64,000 bases of DNA from Lachnospiraceae bacterium UBA7143 (GTDB lineage: Bacteria > Bacillota > Clostridia > Lachnospirales > Lachnospiraceae). The notes below the pieces were generated by a model. That model saw nothing but the letters and a program-made list of their open reading frames with translations, ran no database searches and was not told where the DNA came from. Positions 33,350 to 42,343 of the stretch are shown piece by piece; the stretch's first letter is position 1; every line of letters begins with the position of its first letter. Made by a program: the position numbers and the translations under genes. The DNA is taken from NCBI GenBank assembly GCA_002491905.1, contig DKWV01000044.1, positions 36,083-100,082 of the forward strand, written 5' to 3'.

Positions 33350-34747
33350 TTAGTAGAACATCACCACCGGCGTGCCCACCTCGGCCATGTCAAAGAGCTG
33401 TTCCATCGCCGCGCGTGGGGTATTGATACAGCCGTGGGAACCGTTGGTCTGATAGATCGTGCCGCCAAACTTTCCCCGCCAGGCTGCGTCGTGGATACCG
33501 ATATTTCCCTTCACTGGCATCCAGAAATCCACATGGGAGGCGTAATTCGCGCCCCGCAGGATGCGGTTCTTCTGTTTCGCATACACAAAATTGACCCCGG
33601 AAGGCGTTCCCATCCGGCGGGACGTGTTTCCGGTCACAATGGGCGTATCAATCGTTATGACGCCGTCCACATAATAGTACATCTTCTGTTCGGTCATATC
33701 CACCTCAATATAGGTGGATCCGATATCATCGCTGCCCTGTTTCCATGCCTCCTGCGTATAGACCGGCTCGTGCACTTCCCTCTTCCCGCCATAAAAGGCT
33801 TCCGTCAGATAAGCAGTTTCCGCCTCTTTGTCAATTTTGTTCCCATAAAGACCGCCCTCCACTGTCACCACATCTCCTCTGGTGGATAAAAACTGCCTGC
33901 TGGTGCCCACGGTATCATACTTTTCAGCCAGAGATGCCACAAAATCCTCTATGGCATTTTCCTTTAACCGCAGTCCGCCCGATTCATCGAATAAAAAACA
34001 ACCGTTATCATCCACAGCAATCCAGTCACAGACGACGGAGGCATCCACAGGAATCTCTTCCTCCCCCATCCGGTAAACAATGCCGCAGTCCTGAAAGCTT
34101 TCCAGCTTTTCCCAGATATCCAGCGTCTCCCGCATCTGCGCCGTCAACTCCAGATCGTGATAACAGCCACTGTCCACCAGGGACACTTCGCTCTTGGAGG
34201 CCTCTATGGCGGAGAGCACCGCTCCCCTCGCCTGCTCAGCAAAAAGGACATCCGTCCTCTCATTCACAAGCGCATATCCCTGCGGTGTCCGAATGATCTC
34301 CACCCTGCGATCCTTATCTGACCGTTTGTCCTGACAGAAGGGCATCGCGTCAAAGCAGGCATCGAAAGCCTCCCTGTCATAGGAGACAACTGGGGCAAGT
34401 TCCACCTGGTGACCGCCAAACAGACTGTCAATCCACATCCAGGGATCCTGCCGTTTCTGATAAATTTCCAGTGCCTTCTTAAAATCAAACTGATAGGAAA
34501 TATCTTCCGCCGATATCACATAGCAGGCGCCGTCCTTATCCTCCACAGTGACGCCCTCATACACAAAATCTTTTACCAGTTCATCATTTACCTCCTGAAT
34601 ACTCCTCCCGGTGCAGTAAATCCCGTTTATCCAGGTCCCGTAAGTAAACGCGTTGTGGTAATAGGCGGCAAGCCCCAGATAGGTCGCCATCAGACTGACC
34701 GTGGCTATCCCCAGGATCACCGCCATGTGCTTTAGTAGTCTCTTCAT
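33350..34747 (-). CDS. L,D-transpeptidase (YkuD) with PG-binding region
   Basis: A 465-residue envelope enzyme. An N-terminal membrane helix (~10-30) anchors it outside; a mixed region with peptidoglycan-binding-type repeats (~35-330) precedes the YkuD domain at the C-terminus. The catalytic motif S-H-G-C-I-N-T-P places the nucleophile Cys near residue 439, with a conserved His upstream (I-G-I-H-D). It makes 3-3 peptidoglycan crosslinks or attaches proteins. The gene follows ilvB by 39 bases. Confidence 0.9.
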   Translation of the reverse strand: MKRLLKHMAVILGIATVSLMATYLGLAAYYHNAFTYGTWINGIYCTGRSIQEVNDELVKDFVYEGVTVEDKDGACYVISAEDISYQFDFKKALEIYQKRQDPWMWIDSLFGGHQVELAPVVSYDREAFDACFDAMPFCQDKRSDKDRRVEIIRTPQGYALVNERTDVLFAEQARGAVLSAIEASKSEVSLVDSGCYHDLELTAQMRETLDIWEKLESFQDCGIVYRMGEEEIPVDASVVCDWIAVDDNGCFLFDESGGLRLKENAIEDFVASLAEKYDTVGTSRQFLSTRGDVVTVEGGLYGNKIDKEAETAYLTEAFYGGKREVHEPVYTQEAWKQGSDDIGSTYIEVDMTEQKMYYYVDGVITIDTPIVTGNTSRRMGTPSGVNFVYAKQKNRILRGANYASHVDFWMPVKGNIGIHDAAWRGKFGGTIYQTNGSHGCINTPRAAMEQLFDMAEVGTPVVMFY

Positions 34748-34786
34748 ACTTTAACCTTCACAGCTTTGCTGTCTACGCTTCGGGCA

Positions 34787-36475
34787 TCAGGCCTGCTTTT
34801 CGGCCGCCTCGAGGTCTCCCGCATCAAAGGCATCACTGATGGGCGCACCCGCGGGCACCATAGGAAATACCTTGTCATCCTCTGGGATGATACAATTCAA
34901 TAACACGGGCTTTCCTAATGAGATGGCTCTTTCAAGCGCAGGTGCGACCTCTTCCTTCTTCGTCACAAGTATCGCCTCGCAGCCAAGTCCTTCCGCCACC
35001 TTACAGAAATCCACCCCATCGTCTAAAACCGTCTGGGAATAGCGTTTCCCGTAAAACAGCGTCTGCCATTGTCTCACCATACCAAGCACATGGTTGTTGA
35101 TCACTACCTGAATAATCGGTATATTGTAGCGGCTGGCCGTGGCCAGTTCATTCATATTCATGCGAAAACATCCGTCGCCCGCAATATTGATACAGATTTT
35201 GTCCGGCTGTCCCATCTTCGCCCCGATACACGCGCCCAGCCCGTATCCCATAGTGCCAAGGCCTCCGGAAGTCAGAAGTGTGCGTGGCATGGAATACCTG
35301 TAGTACTGTGCCGCCCACATCTGATGCTGTCCCACATCCGTGGTGATAATGGCGCGCCCTTCCGTCACCCGGTCAATCTCTTCCATGATGTAAGGGCAGG
35401 AAAGCATTCCCTTGTCATAATTCAGGGGATAGCTGTTTTTCAACTCCGCAATATGGGCCATCCATTCCCCATGTTCCTGTTTGGAAAGTCTCCCATTCAG
35501 CCGGGAAAGCACCTCTTTTAAATCTCCCACTAAGGACACGTCCGTCTTAATATTTTTGTTAATCTCCGCCGCGTCAATGTCAATATGCAGCACCTTGGCA
35601 TGCTCCGCGAATTTCTTCGGATTTCCCACCACACGGTCGGAGAAACGCGCGCCAAGGGCGATCAGCAGATCGCATTCGCTGACGCCGAAGTTGGAGGCCT
35701 TCGTTCCGTGCATACCGATCATGCCCGTGTATCTGGCATCATGACCATCGATGACACCCTTACCCATCAGGGTGTCGCAGACCGGCGCATCCATGCGTTC
35801 CACAAAGTCCCTCACCTCACGGTAAGCCCCGGAAATCACGGCACCGCCGCCCACATAGACAAAGGGCTTCCTCGCACCCTCAAGAAGCCGCACCGCTTCT
35901 TCGAGCTCCTCCTCCTGATACCGTCCTGTCTGTGCCGCCTTCTCGGGCGACTTTTTTTCATATTCGCATGTATTTGCCGTCACATCTTTTGTGATATCCA
36001 CAAGAACCGGGCCGGGTCTGCCGCTTCTGGCAATCGAAAAAGCCTTTCTGAGCGTATCAGCAAGAATTGTCACATCTTTTACTATATAATTATGCTTGGT
36101 AATGGGCATGGTGATTCCTGCAATGTCCACCTCCTGAAAGGAATCTTTTCCCAAAAGAGGCAGATTTACATTACAGGTGATCGCCACCACAGGCACCGAA
36201 TCCATATAAGCCGTTGCGATTCCCGTCACCAGATTGGTTGCGCCAGGGCCACTTGTAGCCAGACAGACTCCCACCCTGCCAGTGGCTCTGGCATAGCCGT
36301 CCGCCGCATGGGCCGCCCCCTGCTCATGGGACGTCAAAATATGTTTGATTTCCTCGCTGTGCTGATACAGCGCATCATACACATTCAAAATCGTGCCGCC
36401 GGGATAACCGAACACTGTGTCCACTCCCTGCTCCTTCAGACATTCCACTACGATCTGCGCACCTGTCAATACCAT
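34787..36475 (-). CDS. ilvB: Acetolactate synthase, large catalytic subunit
   Basis: A 562-residue thiamine diphosphate enzyme condensing pyruvate to acetolactate (valine/leucine) or with 2-oxobutyrate (isoleucine). The N-terminal G-Y-P-G-G-T and the catalytic Glu context S-H-E-Q-G-A-A-H-A-A-D are present; the ThDP/metal motif is G-D-G-C-F-R-M-N. AGGAGG precedes the ATG. No ilvN small subunit is adjacent, so the regulatory subunit must be elsewhere or absent. It belongs to the leuB-ilvD-ilvB unit. Confidence 0.95.
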   Translation of the reverse strand: MVLTGAQIVVECLKEQGVDTVFGYPGGTILNVYDALYQHSEEIKHILTSHEQGAAHAADGYARATGRVGVCLATSGPGATNLVTGIATAYMDSVPVVAITCNVNLPLLGKDSFQEVDIAGITMPITKHNYIVKDVTILADTLRKAFSIARSGRPGPVLVDITKDVTANTCEYEKKSPEKAAQTGRYQEEELEEAVRLLEGARKPFVYVGGGAVISGAYREVRDFVERMDAPVCDTLMGKGVIDGHDARYTGMIGMHGTKASNFGVSECDLLIALGARFSDRVVGNPKKFAEHAKVLHIDIDAAEINKNIKTDVSLVGDLKEVLSRLNGRLSKQEHGEWMAHIAELKNSYPLNYDKGMLSCPYIMEEIDRVTEGRAIITTDVGQHQMWAAQYYRYSMPRTLLTSGGLGTMGYGLGACIGAKMGQPDKICINIAGDGCFRMNMNELATASRYNIPIIQVVINNHVLGMVRQWQTLFYGKRYSQTVLDDGVDFCKVAEGLGCEAILVTKKEEVAPALERAISLGKPVLLNCIIPEDDKVFPMVPAGAPISDAFDAGDLEAAEKQA

Positions 36476-36535
36476 GTTTTTTCCTCCTGCCTGTTCTATA
36501 TAATCACATTTGCTATTTATATTACATTCCGGGCT

Positions 36536-38209
36536 TTATCTTGCCTTCGGGATCTCCAGAATTGCCCCTCTGTTACCGCTTGTCACCATCTCCCGGTATC
36601 TGGCCAGATAACCGCTTGTCACCTTGGGCTCTCTGGGCTGCCATTTCTCCCGTCTCGCTGCCATTTCTTCATCAGATACCTTCACGTCCAGCTTCATGTT
36701 TGGAATATCAATGCTGATGATATCGCCCTCTTCCACCAGCGCGATCGGTCCGCCCACCGCTGCCTCGGGCGATACATGCCCGATGGATGCGCCTCTGGAT
36801 GCACCAGAAAAGCGGCCGTCCGTGATCAGCGCCACGCTGGAACCAAGTCCCATGCCCGCAATCGCTGAAGTAGGATTCAGCATCTCCCGCATACCAGGGC
36901 CGCCCTTGGGTCCCTCATAGCGGATCACGACCACATCGCCAGCTACGATCCTGCCGCCCTTGATCGCTGCGATCGCATCCTCCTCACATTCAAAGACGCG
37001 TGCCGGGCCTTCATGCACCATCATTTCTTCCACCACGGCGGAACGCTTCACCACACTGCCGTCGGGAGCCAGATTGCCCTTTAACACAGCAAGGCCGCCC
37101 GTCTTACTGTAAGGATTCTCCACAGTTCGAATAACATCTGTATTTTTATTGACGGCATCCTTGATATTTTCACCGATCGTATTGCCGGTTACTGTCATGC
37201 AGTCTGTGTGGAGCAGGCCGATATCCGCGAGCTCCTTCATCACCGCATAGACGCCGCCCGCCTCGTTCAGATCCTCCATATAGGTCGGACCTGCCGGAGC
37301 CAGATGGCACACGTTAGGGGTCTTCTCACTGATTTCATTGGCAAAAGAGATATCGAAGTCAAAACCTACCTCATGGGCAATCGCCGGCAGATGCAGCATG
37401 GAGTTGGTCGAACAGCCAAGCGCCATATCCACCGTAAGCGCATTTAAGATTGCATCCTTTGTCATGATATCCCTGGGTCTGATATCCTTTTCCAGCAGTT
37501 TCATCACCGCCATACCCGCATGTTTCGCCAGCTTGATGCGTTCCGAGTAAACTGCGGGGATCGTGCCGTTGCCGCGAAGTCCCATACCAAGCGCCTCGGT
37601 CAGACAGTTCATGGAATTGGCTGTGTACATCCCCGAACAGGAACCGCAGGTAGGACACGTCTTCTCCTCGAACTCCAGAAGTTCCTCGTCCGTGATCGTT
37701 CCGGCCGCATGGGAGCCAACCGCCTCAAACATGGAGGACAGGCTTCTCTTTTCGCCTTTTACATGTCCCGCAAGCATGGGGCCGCCGGAAACAAAGACCG
37801 TGGGCACATTGATGCGCGCCGCGGCCATCAGAAGTCCTGGCACGTTCTTGTCACAGTTGGGCACCATCACCAGCGCGTCAAACTGATGCGCCAGTGCCAT
37901 ACACTCTGTGGAATCCGCAATCAGGTCTCTGGTCACCAGGGAGTATTTCATACCGATATGCCCCATAGCAATCCCGTCACAGACCGCAATGGCCGGGAAT
38001 ACCACGGGAACACCTCCCGCCTCCGCAACGCCCAGCTTCACCGCATTTACAATTTTATCCAGATTCATATGCCCCGGCACAATCTCGTTGTAGGAGCTGA
38101 CGATACCCACCATAGGCTTTTTCATCTCCTCCTGCGTAAACCCGAGGGCATTAAACAAACTTCTGTGGGGCGCCTGCTGGGTACCCGTTTTTACATTGTC
38201 ACTTCTCAT
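36536..38209 (-). CDS. ilvD: Dihydroxy-acid dehydratase
   Basis: A 557-residue iron-sulfur dehydratase, third step of valine/isoleucine synthesis. Cysteines in P-N-C-D-K-N and C-P-T-C-G-S-C-S-G-M-Y match the cluster-binding sites of the IlvD/Edd family. The start at 38209 is set by AAGGAGGAG; the longer in-frame extension has no site. It acts in the cytoplasm and is oxygen-sensitive, in line with an anaerobe. Confidence 0.95.
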   Translation of the reverse strand: MRSDNVKTGTQQAPHRSLFNALGFTQEEMKKPMVGIVSSYNEIVPGHMNLDKIVNAVKLGVAEAGGVPVVFPAIAVCDGIAMGHIGMKYSLVTRDLIADSTECMALAHQFDALVMVPNCDKNVPGLLMAAARINVPTVFVSGGPMLAGHVKGEKRSLSSMFEAVGSHAAGTITDEELLEFEEKTCPTCGSCSGMYTANSMNCLTEALGMGLRGNGTIPAVYSERIKLAKHAGMAVMKLLEKDIRPRDIMTKDAILNALTVDMALGCSTNSMLHLPAIAHEVGFDFDISFANEISEKTPNVCHLAPAGPTYMEDLNEAGGVYAVMKELADIGLLHTDCMTVTGNTIGENIKDAVNKNTDVIRTVENPYSKTGGLAVLKGNLAPDGSVVKRSAVVEEMMVHEGPARVFECEEDAIAAIKGGRIVAGDVVVIRYEGPKGGPGMREMLNPTSAIAGMGLGSSVALITDGRFSGASRGASIGHVSPEAAVGGPIALVEEGDIISIDIPNMKLDVKVSDEEMAARREKWQPREPKVTSGYLARYREMVTSGNRGAILEIPKAR

Positions 38210-38231
38210 CGTTTTCTCTCCTCCTTTATAC

Positions 38232-39878
38232 TCACTTCGTTCGTGTTTGTTTTCGTTCAAACAGGATAACCTGCCAGTTTTCATATATCTGCGTCATATT
38301 TTCTTCCATATAAGTACTTTTCGCCTCCACTTCCTCCCTGGTCAGATAGAATTTCCACTCCTCGGGACCCTCCCTGTAGCCATAGGACTGTCCCAGCAGC
38401 GCCTTATCCAGAAGAACGATATCCGCTTCCTCGATCTCTCTCGTGACCTGCCCGTCCCGCAGTCCGTAGAGGTACGAAAGCAGATACTCCTGATCGCAGT
38501 CCGTCACCGCCACCACATCCGTGTCCTCTATCGCAATCTGCCCATAGGCATCCGCAAGCAGTTCGTCCCGCATACTGTAAGGCGTCATATCTGCCAGCAC
38601 AAAGGCCCAGGAAACGCCTGCCGCTATATAGACAAGTGCCTTACATCCCTTTCCTGTCACACTCTTATAGCGGATGTCGGGAAGTTTCGTAAAAAGCGCC
38701 GCCAGCTGCTGTACCAGCCATCCGATCAGGAGTGCCGCCCACACACCGAGGAAAGAAAACACCCGCTGGTAGGGAAGTTTACACTGGATCAGAAGTGCAA
38801 GCGCCAAAGATAAGGCCGTCAGCACGAAATACCATTCCCAAAATATTTTTTTCGGTCTTCTGACCAAACTGACCACCGCCGCCGCAAGCCCGATCAGAAG
38901 AAAAACACACATAGCGTTTCCCCAAAGTCCGGCCCCGGGTGAGAGCTGCATTCCAAACAGCGTTTTCAGCCAATGTGCCGCCTGTCCGTTGAACTCCTGT
39001 CTTGTCATGCTCTGGATATACGGCGTATCCAGCATGTAATCGATTCCCGCCCTTAACGCCCTAAAAGGCACATGAAGAATAATATCAATATGCCCTGCCG
39101 TATAAAAGGGACCGTCCGGCGTCTTCGACAGAAGATTGGAACCGATTGCCAGCCACAGAATACCGTAAAGCCCCGCCGTACACACCGCACTGATCAGGGA
39201 AGCGGTAACCAGCCGCAAAAGCCTCCCGAAATCCCTGTCCAAAAGAAGGACACCCCCTCCGATCACACAGAGCGGCACCACCACATACAGGCTGCTGGGT
39301 ATCGCCCACAGGGCAATCACAAGGGCCGCGCCAAACGCGGTATAATAACGTTTGTTATTTTTCTTTTCCGCCACAATGGCATAAAGAGACAACAGCGCCG
39401 ACAGATAGCAGAAGGTTACAAGCGCATACCCCCTGCCCTGTACCGCAAGCTGATTCACCATATACATGCCCGCAAAGACAAACACGGGAATAAGTGCAGT
39501 TCCCTCCGCAATGTATTTTTCCGAAACGCGGTACAGAAGGATCAGACTGCCCAGACTGCATAGATAGGATACACCACGCAGGGCAACAGGCGCGCTTCCA
39601 AATACCCCCAGACAAGCTGACAAAGTAGAATACCCCACATGATTATTGGGGAGCGGCCAGTGGATCGCCGCATACACCGGCCCCCTGCTGATAAAGTAAT
39701 AATAAGTATACAGTTCATCATACCAAGGCGTCAGAAGAAACATCCTTCTCCCATAATATACCGCCATTGCCATAAAAAACAGACAAAAGACTCTTGTCTG
39801 GACGGTTATTTTCGGTTTCTTTCCCGCCAAAAAATAAGTGGTCACACCCTTTTCCCGGTGTTTCAAAAAATAACTCAC
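38232..39878 (-). CDS. GT-C fold membrane glycosyltransferase, GT39/GT83-like
   Basis: A polytopic membrane protein of 548 residues with about 11-12 hydrophobic segments. The first extracytoplasmic loop contains P-W-Y-D-E-L-Y, the acidic D-E motif of GT-C enzymes such as Pmt and ArnT. A C-terminal soluble part (~430-548) follows. Substrates are unknown, probably polyprenyl-linked sugars and cell-wall or protein acceptors. The start is GTG at 39878, four bases after leuB, with a distant GGAGAGG inside leuB. It sits between leuB and ilvD. Confidence 0.82.
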   Translation of the reverse strand: MSYFLKHREKGVTTYFLAGKKPKITVQTRVFCLFFMAMAVYYGRRMFLLTPWYDELYTYYYFISRGPVYAAIHWPLPNNHVGYSTLSACLGVFGSAPVALRGVSYLCSLGSLILLYRVSEKYIAEGTALIPVFVFAGMYMVNQLAVQGRGYALVTFCYLSALLSLYAIVAEKKNNKRYYTAFGAALVIALWAIPSSLYVVVPLCVIGGGVLLLDRDFGRLLRLVTASLISAVCTAGLYGILWLAIGSNLLSKTPDGPFYTAGHIDIILHVPFRALRAGIDYMLDTPYIQSMTRQEFNGQAAHWLKTLFGMQLSPGAGLWGNAMCVFLLIGLAAAVVSLVRRPKKIFWEWYFVLTALSLALALLIQCKLPYQRVFSFLGVWAALLIGWLVQQLAALFTKLPDIRYKSVTGKGCKALVYIAAGVSWAFVLADMTPYSMRDELLADAYGQIAIEDTDVVAVTDCDQEYLLSYLYGLRDGQVTREIEEADIVLLDKALLGQSYGYREGPEEWKFYLTREEVEAKSTYMEENMTQIYENWQVILFERKQTRTK

Positions 39879-39882
39879 GTTA

Positions 39883-40968
39883 TTATTTTATCCTCTCCAC
39901 AATCAAATCACCCATTTTTTTACAGCCCACCTGCTCGCAGCCCACAGACATAATGTCGCCGGTGCGGTAACCGTCCTTAAGCACCTGTTTCACAGCGTTG
40001 TCAATAGCGTCCGCCTCTTTGTCCAGATCAAAGCTGTAGCGCAGCATCATGGACGCAGAGAGAATGGTTGCAATCGGATTTGCCTTATCTTGCCCCGCAA
40101 TGTCCGGAGCCGAACCGTGACTCGGCTCATACAGGCCGAATTTCGTATCGTTTAGGGAAGCGGATGAGAGCATCCCGATAGATCCGGTCACCATGCTCGC
40201 CTCATCAGACAGGATATCGCCAAACATATTCTCCGTCAGGATCACATCAAACTGGGCAGGATCTTTTACAAGCTGCATCGCGCAGTTGTCCACCAGCATA
40301 TGTTCCAAAACCACGTCAGGATAATCCTTTGCCACCTCTTCCACCACCGCTCTCCAGAGTCTGGAGGAATCCAGTACATTGGCCTTATCCACACTGGTCA
40401 CTTTCTTCCTGCGCTTTCTGGCAATCTCGAAACCCTTAATCGCAATCCTGCGAATCTCATTTTCATCATAAGTCAGCGTATCTATCGCTTTCCTTACGCC
40501 ATTCTCCTCAACGGTCTTCCGCTCGCCAAAATACAGGCCGCCTGTCAGCTCCCGCATAATCAGCATATCGAAGCCCCTTGCGGAAATATCGGTCTTCAAA
40601 GGACATGCCTGCGCCAACTCCTCATACAAAACCGCAGGGCGGAGATTGGCAAAAAGATTTAACGCTTTACGGATCGCCAGAAGCCCTGCCTCCGGCCGCA
40701 GATTCGGCGCAAGCTTATACCACGGAGAAGTGGTCGTATCACCACCGATAGACCCCATCAGCACCGCGTCTGCGCTGCGCGCCGTCTCTATTGCCTCATC
40801 CGTCAGCGGCACGCCGTGTACGTCGATGGACGCGCCACCCATCAGAATATCCGTATAATGCATATCATGTCCGTATTTTTCTGCCACCGCATCCAGCGTT
40901 TTCTTTGCCTCCGCTACAATTTCCGGACCGATTCCATCGCCAGGTATACAGGTTATTTTTAACTCCAT
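39883..40968 (-). CDS. leuB: 3-isopropylmalate dehydrogenase
   Basis: A 361-residue NAD-dependent oxidative decarboxylase of leucine synthesis. Family motifs include G-D-G-I-G-P-E-I at the start, the L-L-A-I-R-K region, R-E-L-T-G-G-L-Y-F-G and D-I-L-S-D-E-A-S. GGAGGAACC precedes the ATG. It heads the unit with a GT-C gene, ilvD and ilvB. leuA, leuC and leuD are not in view. Confidence 0.95.
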   Translation of the reverse strand: MELKITCIPGDGIGPEIVAEAKKTLDAVAEKYGHDMHYTDILMGGASIDVHGVPLTDEAIETARSADAVLMGSIGGDTTTSPWYKLAPNLRPEAGLLAIRKALNLFANLRPAVLYEELAQACPLKTDISARGFDMLIMRELTGGLYFGERKTVEENGVRKAIDTLTYDENEIRRIAIKGFEIARKRRKKVTSVDKANVLDSSRLWRAVVEEVAKDYPDVVLEHMLVDNCAMQLVKDPAQFDVILTENMFGDILSDEASMVTGSIGMLSSASLNDTKFGLYEPSHGSAPDIAGQDKANPIATILSASMMLRYSFDLDKEADAIDNAVKQVLKDGYRTGDIMSVGCEQVGCKKMGDLIVERIK

Positions 40969-41053
40969 AGGTTCCTCCGTTCTGAGCCGTCTGCAAGACT
41001 GCGCCCGCCTGTTTCATCTGCAAAGCTGTTTTATCGCAAAATAATACTTATAT

Positions 41054-41082
41054 ATCATAGACTATTCCCGTATAAATTTCAA
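41054..41082 (-). promoter_or_regulatory. Promoter of the leuB operon
   Basis: TTGAAA (41077-41082) and TATGAT (41054-41059) are 17 bases apart on the minus strand. The leader of about 80 bases contains no leader peptide or T-box I can recognise. Confidence 0.6.
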
Positions 41083-41086
41083 CAGC

Positions 41087-41113
41087 AAAAAACCGGGCTG
41101 CTTGCGCGCCCGG
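41087..41113 (-). terminator. Terminator after the lipoprotein gene
   Basis: A 6-bp CCGGGC/GCCCGG stem with a GC-rich loop, followed on the minus strand by TTTTTT, about 30 bases beyond the stop at 41143. Confidence 0.8.
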
Positions 41114-41142
41114 CTTCTCTAATGCTCATTTTACAATATTTC

Positions 41143-41700
41143 TTATTCTGCCCTGAAAGTTGCCTCCGCGAGAACGCTTCCGTCCGGATTACAGTATCTG
41201 ATGCCGAAGGATACGGTACCTTTCTCCGCGCCGACCACTTCGTCCATCATGCCTGCAAGAGACGAAAAGGTAGGTCCCACCTGCTCATTCACTGTTTCAG
41301 CCAAAGCGTCGCCATCTTCTATTGCTTCCTTCAAGGTTGCAACATAGACAAGGTCGTTGCCGTTCACTTCGATCGCCATATCCATCTGATCGTTTCCCAT
41401 AGACTGTGCCTGCTCTTCCAGCTGCTTCTCTGCTTCTGCATCGCCTTTCAGGTATTCTTCCAGAGTTGCCCCGGTGCTGCTTGCTTCCTCTTCTGCGGGA
41501 GCCTCCTCCTCAACTGACGCTGTCTCCTCTTCTGCGGGAGTCTCCTCCTCAACCGACGCTGTCTCTTCTTCCGTAGATACTTCCTCTGCCGCTGTGTCAG
41601 CACCCTGAGCCGCATCATTCGAACCACCGCATGCGGTCATAGAAAGAGTCAACGCCATAAGTGTTGCACATAATAATGCCTTTACTGTTCTGCTTTTCAT
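41143..41700 (-). CDS. Lipoprotein with Glu/Ala-rich tandem repeat
   Basis: A 185-residue predicted lipoprotein: signal peptide ending L-T-L-S-M-T-A-C with the lipobox Cys, a low-complexity acidic linker (~residues 32-75) and a C-terminal globular domain of unknown fold. The linker holds two 13-residue repeats (E-E-E-T-A-S-V-E-E-E-[TA]-P-A). The linker should hold the folded domain away from the membrane. GGAGGAG precedes the ATG at 41700. Function unknown. Confidence 0.8.
   Translation of the reverse strand: MKSRTVKALLCATLMALTLSMTACGGSNDAAQGADTAAEEVSTEEETASVEEETPAEEETASVEEEAPAEEEASSTGATLEEYLKGDAEAEKQLEEQAQSMGNDQMDMAIEVNGNDLVYVATLKEAIEDGDALAETVNEQVGPTFSSLAGMMDEVVGAEKGTVSFGIRYCNPDGSVLAEATFRAE
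41486..41563. repeat. Two tandem 39-bp repeats in the lipoprotein linker
   Basis: Copies at 41486-41524 and 41525-41563 differ at only a few positions and encode the acidic linker. In-frame repeat units of this kind can gain or lose copies. Confidence 0.8.
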
Positions 41701-41756
41701 AATAATCTCCTCCAAAAATAAATAAATTTCTACCCTGTGTCATCACACAAGTCGAA

Positions 41757-41785
41757 ATTCTACAATATGTATATGCCTTTGTCAA
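41757..41785 (-). promoter_or_regulatory. Promoter of the lipoprotein gene
   Basis: A perfect TTGACA (41780-41785) and TAGAAT (41757-41762) are 17 bases apart on the minus strand. Confidence 0.75.
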
Positions 41786-41843
41786 CACAAATTTTAAAAA
41801 TTTTGCCTGAAACTTTTTTTCTCTATTATCTACTGTAAAGAAA

Positions 41844-41870
41844 GGAACCATGACCTTACATCATGGTTCC
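41844..41870 (-). terminator. Terminator after yajC
   Basis: A perfect 10-bp stem (GGAACCATGA with TCATGGTTCC, 7-base loop) followed on the minus strand by TTTCTTT, about 25 bases beyond the yajC stop. Confidence 0.75.
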
Positions 41871-41893
41871 CATACATCCGTCAACCCGTATCA

Positions 41894-42211
41894 CTATTCC
41901 GCTTCCGCTTTTTCAACCTGCGCAATCGCAGATTTCTGCATAGGAATACGGCAGTTCTTATTACTGCCAAACTCGACGATTACCGTGTCGTCGGTAATGT
42001 CAATCACAATCCCGTAAAAGCCGCTGCTTGTCAGCACGCAGTCACCCACTGCCATATCCGCAAGCATCGCCGCCATTCTTTTCTGTTCTTTCTTCTGCGG
42101 GCGGATCATGATAAAATACATGAACGCAACAATGATGACAATATAGATAATCATAATCATGCCGCCGCCAGATGCAGCAGCCGCCGCATCAGCCGATAAT
42201 AATAATCTCAT
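41894..42211 (-). CDS. yajC: Preprotein translocase accessory subunit YajC
   Basis: A 105-residue single-pass protein: hydrophobic helix (~residues 18-38) ending F-I-M-I-R-P-Q-K-K-E-Q-K, the hallmark of YajC, then a small soluble domain. It assists SecDF-YajC in protein export. The Ala/Gly-rich N-terminus is slightly longer than usual. GGAGG precedes the ATG. It has its own promoter and terminator; the upstream gene tgt is a common neighbour. Confidence 0.93.
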   Translation of the reverse strand: MRLLLSADAAAAASGGGMIMIIYIVIIVAFMYFIMIRPQKKEQKRMAAMLADMAVGDCVLTSSGFYGIVIDITDDTVIVEFGSNKNCRIPMQKSAIAQVEKAEAE

Positions 42212-42287
42212 ACCATTTCCTCCGTTATTTAATCAATAGAAGCAACTGTGAAAGTACTGGACAGTTACCTGCAAAATACTATTGCAT

Positions 42288-42316
42288 ATCATACACAACT
42301 TGAATAAGAAAAACAA
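42288..42316 (-). promoter_or_regulatory. Promoter of yajC
   Basis: TTGTTT (42311-42316) and TATGAT (42288-42293) are 17 bases apart on the minus strand. Confidence 0.55.
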
Positions 42317-42343
42317 GTCCCTTCCTGAAAATTTCACAAACCC

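Noticed and set aside
40969..41053. Leucine attenuator or T-box before leuB
   Set aside because: No leucine-rich leader peptide, T-box core or terminator lies between promoter and start.
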